Shown here piece after piece: positions 1 through 6,665 of a stretch of 17,213 bases of DNA (its first letter is position 1; each line of letters opens with the position of its first letter). The notes below the pieces were generated by a model, which was not told where the DNA came from, ran no database searches, and worked only from the letters and a program-made list of their open reading frames with translations. The stretch covers positions 1 through 17,213 of the forward strand of contig DFJU01000071.1 in assembly GCA_002373755.1 (NCBI GenBank), given 5' to 3'. Position numbers and translations under genes: made by a program. Source of the DNA: Bacteroidales bacterium UBA3663. Lineage in GTDB: Bacteria; Bacteroidota; Bacteroidia; Bacteroidales; UBA3663.

Positions 1-13
1 CGATACCTCGATG

Positions 14-49
14 AACGTAGACGAAAGTAAAGTCCACGTTCTTTTTTTT
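14..49 (+). terminator. Probable intrinsic terminator of an upstream unit
   Basis: The arms AACGTAGAC (14-22) and GTCCACGTT (32-40) pair over nine positions with one A/C mismatch around a nine-base loop. A run of eight T follows at 42-49. This is the layout of a rho-independent terminator reading rightwards. It probably closes a gene lying before the window; a TGA at 12-14 could be that gene's stop, but too little is visible to say. Confidence 0.5.
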
Positions 50-139
50 GTGTCTTTCCTGAACGAAACCGACCTGATTCGTTCTTTGCACTGAAAATAT
101 TAACAAATTGAAATATAAATAATTAAAACAAAATCGAGT

Positions 140-1819
140 ATGAAAAAATTATTTTTGAAAAGGACGGCCTTGCTCTTCGTGGCTATGCTGGCGGCAGGGC
201 AATTATCGGCAGAAGTTTTAGACATACCTTTGCATGTGACTTCCATGCCCATCGAAATGGATGGCTGGAGTATCGATAATGAATCTACATTTCATGTCAA
301 CACGTGGTCAACAGAAGGTAAAAGTGACGGAAGCGGTATGACCACACCGTTCCTTGAAAATTGGGTGAGTAGCGGCAACACTTTGCCCGCCGGAACTTGG
401 AAATATACGTTGAAAGGATTGATTCCCAATACGACCTATACAATGTCGGCTTTGGTGCGTGCTTATAATGAAGGTAGTTCAATTAATCCGTCGGGCGTCA
501 AAATTTATGCGGGAAGTGGAACGTCGGCCGATATTTCAACGGGAACGCTTATTAACAAAGATGGAAATAGAGGCCGCTACGCGACTTTGACCGCCACGGG
601 TACATCCAATGGAAATGGCGAGCTTGTTATCGGGGTGGTGGTTGAAGAAAATAAGTGCAATTGGGTGGCGATGAAGAATATCGTGATTTCACCTTCTGGT
701 TGGAGTATCAACAGCAGTTCGACCTTTCATGTCAACACGTGGTCAACAGAAGGTAATAGTGACGGAAGCGGCATGACCACGCCATTCCTTGAAAATTGGG
801 TGAGTAGCGGCAACACTTTGCCCGCTGGAACGTGGAGCTATACAGTGACGGGATTGGTGGCCAACAAGGAATACACCATGCAGGCTTTGGTGCGTGCTTA
901 TAACACGAGCAGCGAAAAAGATCCTTCTGGGGTTACGATTTATGCAGGAAGTGGAACATCGGCCGACATTTCGACGGGAACAGAAATACCTTATACGTAT
1001 AGGGATACAATTGTAAAGAGTAGTGCCGGCGAGGATTCGACAATCCACATAGGCAACCAAAATGCAGGCCGCTACGCGATTTTGACAGCAAAGGGTACTT
1101 CAAATAGTAAGGGTGAATTGACTATTGGCGTGAAAGTGACGGCCGGAAAGGTCAATTGGGTGGCCATGAAAGATGTCATTGTGTGGCGTTTGGAGGACTA
1201 CGTTGACCTTGGACTGCCGTCGGGCACACTTTGGGCAGCCTGCAATGTTGGTGCACCTTCTCCCTTCGAATCGGGCAACTATTACGCTTGGGCTGAGACA
1301 TCGGCCAAAGAAAACTACGACTGGAGCACCTACACGTATCGCATTGAAAGCGGCAGTCGCAACCTGTTGACCAAATATTGCGTCGATGGCAATTATGGCA
1401 CAGCTGATGGTGTGACTGAGTTGGAAAGTAGCGACGATGCGGCTTCTGTGAATCGAGGTACACATTGGCAGATGCCTGATTCTGCACAATTCGCGGAACT
1501 CATCAACGAGGAATATACAACCTGTGTGTGGAAAAGATTTGGTAGCGTGACTGGCCTTTTGATTAAGAGTAAAATGAACGGTAACAGCATTTTTTTGCCT
1601 GCCGTCGGGCGCGAGGTTTCTGCCGACACAATCGGTTCTGGCGTGGGAGGCTACTATTGGTCGAGGTCGCTCTATTCGAACGATTGCAACAGTGCAGGTG
1701 AAGAGACGTCTGGCAACTCCTACGGCGCGCGTGCCCTGTTCTTCGGATCGGACGACGTGAATATTTACAACTTCAGCCGTTGTCATGGTTTGTTAGTCCG
1801 TCCGGTCTATGTGCCATGA
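140..1819 (+). CDS. Secreted repeat protein with C-terminal FISUMP-like domain
   Basis: This 559-residue protein has a signal peptide (basic MKK start, hydrophobic residues 10-22, probable cleavage after LSA near 24). Two repeats follow, at about residues 42-182 and 187-346. Each starts GWSI, carries FHVNTWSTEG and FLENWVSSGNTLPAG blocks, and ends NWVAMK; the length and alternating pattern suggest beta-sandwich modules. The second repeat is about 15 residues longer because of an insert near 282-307. Residues 353-559 begin with DLGLPSGTLWAACNVGA and end GLLVRPVYVP. This matches the Fibrobacter major-paralogous (FISUMP) type of domain common in Bacteroidales surface proteins. No catalytic motif or type IX tail is seen. 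The precise role is unknown; a surface-exposed binding protein is inferred. It stands alone, with terminators on both sides. Confidence 0.85.
   Translation: MKKLFLKRTALLFVAMLAAGQLSAEVLDIPLHVTSMPIEMDGWSIDNESTFHVNTWSTEGKSDGSGMTTPFLENWVSSGNTLPAGTWKYTLKGLIPNTTYTMSALVRAYNEGSSINPSGVKIYAGSGTSADISTGTLINKDGNRGRYATLTATGTSNGNGELVIGVVVEENKCNWVAMKNIVISPSGWSINSSSTFHVNTWSTEGNSDGSGMTTPFLENWVSSGNTLPAGTWSYTVTGLVANKEYTMQALVRAYNTSSEKDPSGVTIYAGSGTSADISTGTEIPYTYRDTIVKSSAGEDSTIHIGNQNAGRYAILTAKGTSNSKGELTIGVKVTAGKVNWVAMKDVIVWRLEDYVDLGLPSGTLWAACNVGAPSPFESGNYYAWAETSAKENYDWSTYTYRIESGSRNLLTKYCVDGNYGTADGVTELESSDDAASVNRGTHWQMPDSAQFAELINEEYTTCVWKRFGSVTGLLIKSKMNGNSIFLPAVGREVSADTIGSGVGGYYWSRSLYSNDCNSAGEETSGNSYGARALFFGSDDVNIYNFSRCHGLLVRPVYVP
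290..400 (+). repeat. Intragenic direct repeat, copy 1
   Basis: This 111-base block encodes the start of the first beta-rich repeat. It matches 725-835 at 105 of 111 positions, offset by 435 bases (145 codons). Five of the six differences are silent; the sixth changes Lys61 to Asn206. Confidence 0.9.
725..835 (+). repeat. Intragenic direct repeat, copy 2
   Basis: This is the second copy of the block at 290-400, in frame within the same gene. Outside it the two protein repeats diverge more, except for a second conserved block (IYAGSGTSADISTGT) at 503-547 and 938-982. Confidence 0.9.
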
Positions 1820-1843
1820 TTAAGTACATACTTTAAAGGTGAT

Positions 1844-1940
1844 TTCTAAAAATTGATTGAAAAGAAGTCTCAAATTCTCAACAATTCTCATTCTCAATAA
1901 ATTAGAAATTCTAAAATTCTCTAATTCTTGATTTTTAGAA
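1844..1940. repeat. AT-rich element bounded by a 10-bp inverted repeat
   Basis: TTCTAAAAAT at 1844-1853 is the exact reverse complement of ATTTTTAGAA at 1931-1940. Between them lie several ATTCTC/ATTCT units (1871-1930) and the small palindrome TTAGAAATTCTAA (1902-1914). It lies between the stop of the secreted repeat protein and its terminator, so it would be in that gene's 3' untranslated RNA. It could be an RNA fold, a degenerate miniature element or simple low-complexity sequence. Confidence 0.4.
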
Positions 1941-1957
1941 CTTACCTAAAATAAATT

Positions 1958-1991
1958 GAGGCGAGCCAAAACGGTTCGCCTCTTTGTTTTT
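1958..1991 (+). terminator. Strong hairpin terminator between convergent genes
   Basis: The stem GAGGCGAGCC (1958-1967) pairs with GGTTCGCCTC (1973-1982) over ten positions, one a G-T wobble, around the loop AAAAC. TTTGTTTTT follows. It ends the secreted repeat protein unit. On the minus strand the stem is followed by an AT-rich tract, so it may also stop transcription of the GH43 gene converging from the right. Confidence 0.85.
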
Positions 1992-2010
1992 ATGCTTTTT
2001 GTCCGATGCC

Positions 2011-4116
2011 TTATGGCAGCACGGTGTATTTGAAGTTACGGAATGTGGCCGAGCCTTCACCGCAGCAGAACAGGCCGGGCAGCACCGACTGGAACTGGTA
2101 GAGCGTGTTGTGGTTGTAGCCTGAAATATCCATCGCCCAGGTTTCGCGTTTCCATGTCACGCCGTCGTAGCTGACTTCGCCCGTGATGATGTTGTGGTCG
2201 TTGCGCAGACGCAGCCATACGTGCGAGCGGTCAACGCCTTCGGGGTGCTGTGCACCGCCCTTTTCGATTCCCTTGCGGTAGCGCAGACGCTTGGCCTTTG
2301 AAATGCCGGTGCCCATATAGAACACTGAATCGTAGTAGAGCACGATTCCGGCCGCAGCCTTGTCGTCGTTCAATTGGATTTCACATTCCAGCTCGTAGGC
2401 CTGTGCGCCTGCCACGAAAAGCATTGGCGTCGATGAACCAGGCATGTCGCCCTTAGCCTGCAATGTGAGTGTTCCGTTGCTGATGCTGATGCGTTCCGGC
2501 TCATAGTTCTTGTAGAAGCGCCATTCTTTGCCGATGCGGAATTCGTTCAAGACTTGTTCTTTGGTGCTGACCGGTGCCATCGGACGTATTGGAGCCTCGA
2601 TTTTGCCAACGGGGTCGGCGCTTTTGCCTTCAAGGTCGGTGATGACTGGCTTGAACCAGCCGTCGTCGGTCATTTCGAGCGGTTCGAGCAACGTCTGTCG
2701 GCCAAGGTTGGTGTAGCCGTTCTCGTAGGCGTGATAGACGCAGTACCAGCGGCCGTCGGGCGTGTCGATGAGCGAGCCGTGCCCCTTGTTCCACCAATGG
2801 TCGCTGTTGCGATATGCGCGGATGATTGGGTTGTAAGGCGAGTTCTCCCATGGGCCGTCGAGGCTTTTCGAACGTGCCATGACCACCATGTGAGCCGTCG
2901 GAGGACCTGCGGTTCCGCCTTCGGCATTCAGATAATAATAGTATTTGCCGATTTTTTTGATTTTCGGGCCTTCAAGCGCGAATCCCTCCACGACCCAGTC
3001 GCCGGGGAATTGCCAGCCGTTGTAGATTTTCTCTTTCTCTTGGCCGACTACTGCCAGACCGTCGTCGGTGAGGCGGATGCGCTTGCCATCGCTGAAGTAG
3101 AGCCAACGCTTGCCGTCGTCGGTCGCAGCGTGACATGGGTCGATGTCGGGCGTGTGCAGGTCAATGGGGTCGCTCCAAGGGCCGTAAGGGCTGTCGGCTG
3201 TAACCACGAAGTTGCTTTTTTTGCCATTGGTGTTGGCCAGCGATACGGTGAAATAGATGTAGTATTTGCCGTTGTATTTTGAGATGTCCGGAGCCCAGAC
3301 CGAGCCGAGGTAGGTCTTCAGCGCGGAACTGATTGGCTCCCAATGCACGAGGTCGGTGCTGTGCCACACGACGAGGCCCGGCAAGTAGTCGAACGACGAG
3401 TGTGTCATGTAGTAATGGCTGCCTTCGCGCATGATGGTCGGATCTGGGTAGTCGCCGCCCAAAATCGGGTTCATGAAGAAGTTGTCGTTGTCTTCAGCCA
3501 CCGTAGCCTTGACCGTAAAGCGTTTCTTCAGCGTCTCGCTCACCTTGCCGTCCTTGATGTTTTTGATGGTTGCATCGAGTTTTTTGCACCATTCCTTGGC
3601 CAATTTCTCGTTCTTGTTGACGTCTTCGCTCGAGAATTGGCTGCCCAACTGATATACGACAGGGTTGAAGTCGATGAGGTTCTCGTCGTCGATGTGCTTC
3701 AGATAGTAGTCAACAGGCTCGATGAGCAGGGCAGAGTGGTCGCGGCCTTTGGTGACGGTCACGTAGCGCAACACGAAATGTGCCTGTTCCGGACGGTTGA
3801 CGATGGTCCAGAAATCGCTTTCCTTTACCTTGCGATAGACGAGGTTCTGTCCGACGCGCTCGAAGTCGTACTTGCTGTCGTGCGGGATGAAGACGCGGTT
3901 GTTTTTCTGTAGCAGGAAGCCGTCATATTTCTCTAGATAGAGTTCTGGAAAGCCTTTCTGTTCGTCTTCGATCCATGGGACATTGCTGCTCGGCTGGGCA
4001 TTTGCCGTAGTGTCGGCCACAATGCTCTTGCTCGTTAACGACGAATCGGCCGGAACCTGAGCAGAGAGTCCGACCGATGCCCCTAAAATGAGGGAGATGA
4101 TTGCGGTTTTTTTCAT
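2011..4116 (-). CDS. Secreted GH43 family glycoside hydrolase
   Basis: This 701-residue protein has a signal peptide (MKKTAIISLILGASVGLSA, cleavage near 19). Residues 47-215 form an N-terminal region I do not recognise. Residues about 216-500 are a GH43 five-bladed propeller: DYPDP gives the catalytic base Asp225, WAPD the pKa-modulating Asp277, and LEGPK the acid Glu382. His446 in KGHGS fits the usual axial histidine. Residues about 520-701 form a C-terminal beta-sandwich as in beta-xylosidase-like members. All three catalytic acids are intact, so activity is expected, probably exo- or endo-hydrolysis of arabinose- or xylose-containing glycans in the periplasm or outside the cell. The substrate cannot be read from the sequence. 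A perfect promoter lies just upstream, and the gene diverges from two regulator genes. No SusC/SusD genes adjoin it. Confidence 0.9.
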   Translation of the reverse strand: MKKTAIISLILGASVGLSAQVPADSSLTSKSIVADTTANAQPSSNVPWIEDEQKGFPELYLEKYDGFLLQKNNRVFIPHDSKYDFERVGQNLVYRKVKESDFWTIVNRPEQAHFVLRYVTVTKGRDHSALLIEPVDYYLKHIDDENLIDFNPVVYQLGSQFSSEDVNKNEKLAKEWCKKLDATIKNIKDGKVSETLKKRFTVKATVAEDNDNFFMNPILGGDYPDPTIMREGSHYYMTHSSFDYLPGLVVWHSTDLVHWEPISSALKTYLGSVWAPDISKYNGKYYIYFTVSLANTNGKKSNFVVTADSPYGPWSDPIDLHTPDIDPCHAATDDGKRWLYFSDGKRIRLTDDGLAVVGQEKEKIYNGWQFPGDWVVEGFALEGPKIKKIGKYYYYLNAEGGTAGPPTAHMVVMARSKSLDGPWENSPYNPIIRAYRNSDHWWNKGHGSLIDTPDGRWYCVYHAYENGYTNLGRQTLLEPLEMTDDGWFKPVITDLEGKSADPVGKIEAPIRPMAPVSTKEQVLNEFRIGKEWRFYKNYEPERISISNGTLTLQAKGDMPGSSTPMLFVAGAQAYELECEIQLNDDKAAAGIVLYYDSVFYMGTGISKAKRLRYRKGIEKGGAQHPEGVDRSHVWLRLRNDHNIITGEVSYDGVTWKRETWAMDISGYNHNTLYQFQSVLPGLFCCGEGSATFRNFKYTVLP

Positions 4117-4144
4117 GTGAGTTTATGATTTTTCATTCCGACCG

Positions 4145-4176
4145 CAAAGATAGTGATAAAATCATACTACGCCAAA
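4145..4176 (-). promoter_or_regulatory. Bacteroidetes-type promoter of the GH43 gene
   Basis: On the minus strand the -7 box TATCTTTG (complement of 4145-4152) matches TAnnTTTG exactly. A -33 TTTG (complement of 4173-4176) lies 20 bp upstream. Transcription should start near 4137-4140, giving a leader of about 20 bases before the ATG at 4116. Confidence 0.8.
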
Positions 4177-4377
4177 TTTCTACTTCCATTTGAAAGCTGT
4201 GCAAGCCATTTTCGCCTGAGAGGTGTCAAATTCTGTGCAGCTCAAAAATTGTCCCATTGCGTCGCACTACGCGAGTTGTTGGCTTGCTTTTTTCGTCGTT
4301 CGGTTGAAATTATTCCCGTTTTGGTCGCCGATTGTATTAAAAATAAGGGTGAAATCGCAAATGTTGGTGGATTTTTA

Positions 4378-4385
4378 TACCTTTG
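4378..4385 (+). promoter_or_regulatory. Candidate -7 box for the first regulator
   Basis: TACCTTTG matches the Bacteroidetes -7 consensus TAnnTTTG and would start transcription near 4391, about 50 bases before the ATG at 4443. No TTTG lies 19-21 bp upstream, so the promoter is incomplete and may need an activator. Confidence 0.45.
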
Positions 4386-4442
4386 CCATGAAATAAAACA
4401 AAAAGCAGCACGTTGCTACTACATAACAATTTTTCCAATCTG

Positions 4443-6488
4443 ATGATTAACTACGCGAAATTTTGGCTCAAAATCGGACTTCCATTTGTCCTGATGGCTG
4501 TATCGGCCATGACGTCGGCCGCCAGAGATAGGATGTGTTTCGAGCGATTCACCACCACTGAAGGGTTGCCATCGGCGCGTGTCAGCGCGGTGTGCGAAGA
4601 CACGGAGGGCGTCATCTGGATTGCTACGTGGAATGGCCTCTGCCAATGGCAAGACGGCGAACTGACGCCTGTCAAGACCACGGCCGACGGCAAGCATCTG
4701 GGCCGGATGTTGCAGCTCCAGCCGTTGCAGGACGGCACAATCTCGTTTCTCGACAGCGATCGCAATTGGCATCGCTACGACCCGCATCGGCGAATATTCT
4801 TGCCGATGTCCGATTCCGTTGCCGTCTATGAACGGTTGCCGCGCCGATGCCGTTACAGCGAGGACAACGAGGGCGCGCATTTCGTGCGTCGGGGAGTTAC
4901 GTATCACATACCATACGACAAGGGCACGAACTCCGAAAAACAGCTTAGATGTTACTACGAGGATCGTCGCGGCCAGATTTGGCTCAGTTTCAACAATTCG
5001 CTCTATCGCATTTGGTTCGAGGCGACGCCGTTTTGCTACTTTCGCGACTGGATGTTGGGCCGATATGTACCGTTCCAGGCATCTGTGCGCTCGCTTTACA
5101 CGCTCTCGGACAACCGTTTGGTGGCCGGAACGAAAAATGCGCGTCTCTTTGGCCTTGACCGTGCTCCAATCGAAGTGCCGGGCAGCATCTACGACATGGC
5201 CGAAGATTCGCACCATCGGCTTTGGATGGCCTTGCGCGACAGTGGCCTGTTCTATTGTTCCGACGGCTCTGAGCCCGTTCCAGCATTCGATAATTGGGAC
5301 GCCGTCGGCCTTCATTCGCCGTTTTCACTTTTCTTGGCCGATGATGTCCAGCGCCTTTGGGTCGGCACGTGGAATCGTGGCGTGCGCATACTCGATGTTA
5401 GTGGCGAACGACCCGTCTTGCTCGACACGTTGCATTTCGAAAACCTCGTCTCGGTGCGCCACATCATGCGTTTGAGCGATGGACGGATGGCGGTCTGCAG
5501 CACGCATGGTCTGCATATTTTTACGGCCGATGGCAAACTTGTCGTGTCGTCGCCCACCAATCTGAATGTGCTCTACGCGGCTGAATTGCCGTCGCACGAA
5601 ATCCTGTTCAGCACGATGGACTTCGGCCTCTACCGGCTGACGTGCGAAGGGCGGTGTGTGACGGAGCAGACACTGCTATTCGACGACCGCATCGTTGCAA
5701 TGATTTGGGGGGCGGGCGATGTGCTTTATCTCGTGTCCGACGAACGGCTCTATCTCTATCATCCGACGGCAGGAACCTACGAGGTGCTCAACGAATCGGA
5801 CTTCGGCGAGGTGATTTCCTTCTCCGAGGCTACGGTCACCATCCGCAACGACAGCCTGCTGCTCATTGGAGCGTCGTCGGGCCTGCTGGAGGTAAATCTG
5901 AACCAGTTGCCTATTTATTTAAAGGAGAGGTCGGCTAAGTCGTCGTTCGCATTTTTCGGCAGTGCGACCAATTGCATTATTGCCGCACTTGTCATTTCGC
6001 TCATTCTCGCGCTTGTTTTCGTTGTGCGTAAGCGTCGGCAACGTGCGGTCGAGGCCGATATGGATGCGGACGAGAATTGTGCGGCTTTGTCCGAAGAGCC
6101 ATTGAAATTGTCGGTCAAGGCTCCGATTTTGAAGCACGAAGACCAGCAGTTCATTGCCGATGTGAAGCGTGTGATGACAGAGGTCATCGGCCAACGTGAC
6201 GTCGATGTAAACCTGCTTGCCGAAAAGATGGGAATGCACAAGAACTCCTTCTACGCGAAATGCAGCCGAGTGTTGCACACCACGCCGGCCGCACTCCTGC
6301 AGGACATGCGTATCGACTATGCCCGTCAGCTGCTCGAACAGGGTGACATTTCGGTAAAGCGCGTAGCGGTTATGTCGGGCTTCAAGGACCCGAAATATTT
6401 CGCTCGCGTGTTCCGTGCCAAGATGGGAGTGCTGCCATCGCAGTATGGTGGAAAATCGTCTGAAGAGGTGGAAAATGAGCCATCGTGA
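4443..6488 (+). CDS. Membrane-spanning propeller/AraC-type regulator 1
   Basis: I chose the ATG at 4443 (681 residues) because a clear signal sequence starts there (MINYAKFWLKIGLPFVLMAV). The frame can be opened ten codons earlier only from a TTG. After the signal come propeller-type repeats (about residues 30-490), seen as recurring units such as GVIWIATWNGL, GQIWLSFNNSL, HRLWMALRDSGL and QRLWVGTWNRGV. One transmembrane helix (about 510-528) is followed by a basic stop (RKRRQR). Residues about 566-668 are an AraC-type double helix-turn-helix ending GFKDPKYFARVFRAKMGVLPSQY. Histidine kinase H/N/G boxes, a receiver domain and the Y_Y_Y domain of classical hybrid two-component sensors are all absent. 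Periplasmic ligand sensing coupled straight to DNA binding is inferred. It diverges from the GH43 gene and is followed by a paralogue. Confidence 0.88.
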   Translation: MINYAKFWLKIGLPFVLMAVSAMTSAARDRMCFERFTTTEGLPSARVSAVCEDTEGVIWIATWNGLCQWQDGELTPVKTTADGKHLGRMLQLQPLQDGTISFLDSDRNWHRYDPHRRIFLPMSDSVAVYERLPRRCRYSEDNEGAHFVRRGVTYHIPYDKGTNSEKQLRCYYEDRRGQIWLSFNNSLYRIWFEATPFCYFRDWMLGRYVPFQASVRSLYTLSDNRLVAGTKNARLFGLDRAPIEVPGSIYDMAEDSHHRLWMALRDSGLFYCSDGSEPVPAFDNWDAVGLHSPFSLFLADDVQRLWVGTWNRGVRILDVSGERPVLLDTLHFENLVSVRHIMRLSDGRMAVCSTHGLHIFTADGKLVVSSPTNLNVLYAAELPSHEILFSTMDFGLYRLTCEGRCVTEQTLLFDDRIVAMIWGAGDVLYLVSDERLYLYHPTAGTYEVLNESDFGEVISFSEATVTIRNDSLLLIGASSGLLEVNLNQLPIYLKERSAKSSFAFFGSATNCIIAALVISLILALVFVVRKRRQRAVEADMDADENCAALSEEPLKLSVKAPILKHEDQQFIADVKRVMTEVIGQRDVDVNLLAEKMGMHKNSFYAKCSRVLHTTPAALLQDMRIDYARQLLEQGDISVKRVAVMSGFKDPKYFARVFRAKMGVLPSQYGGKSSEEVENEPS

Positions 6489-6569
6489 ATCATTTGACGC
6501 CCATTTTGGCCAATAAAGTAGGCAAAAACCTCATTTTTTGTTAAACAAGTTGAAAATTTGAAACATCGC

Positions 6570-6597
6570 TCGGCCGCGTCGTTGTGCTTTCGGCCGA
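6570..6597. repeat. Short inverted repeat between the two regulators
   Basis: TCGGCCG (6570-6576) and CGGCCGA (6591-6597) are reverse complements around a 14-base loop. No T run follows, so this is not an intrinsic terminator. It could be a regulator site or an RNA hairpin. The core is short and GGCCGA is frequent in this window. Confidence 0.3.
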
Positions 6598-6665
6598 ATG
6601 TGTTAAATTCGCGTAAAATTGTTGTAAATTACACTTGAAAACTGAGACAAAAACACTTTCGTATT

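Larger units (their letters stand above)
4117..4442. other. Divergent regulatory region, no gene
   Basis: This stretch separates the GH43 gene from the first propeller-AraC regulator. It holds the GH43 promoter and a -7-like box for the regulator. Between them are two TGTGCA copies (4198-4203 and 4234-4239, 36 bp apart) and a 7-bp inverted pair, GCAAGCC (4201-4207) and GGCTTGC (4281-4287). These could be regulator sites but are short enough to arise by chance. An open frame across the region overlaps both promoters and resembles no protein, so it is not called. Confidence 0.5.

Noticed and set aside
47..88. Possible promoter of the first secreted protein (TTTG at 47-50, TTCTTTG at 82-88)
   Set aside because: The -7 box lacks the leading TA and the boxes are 30 bp apart, well beyond the 19-21 bp norm.
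2554..3912. Long plus-strand frames opposite the GH43 gene
   Set aside because: They mirror the codons of the GH43 catalytic domain, whose motifs are intact on the minus strand.
4153..4443. 96-codon plus-strand frame in the divergent intergenic region
   Set aside because: It overlaps the GH43 promoter and the regulator's -7 box and resembles no protein.
4419..5315. 298-codon minus-strand frame over the first regulator
   Set aside because: It is antisense to clear propeller repeats and shows no family features or promoter.
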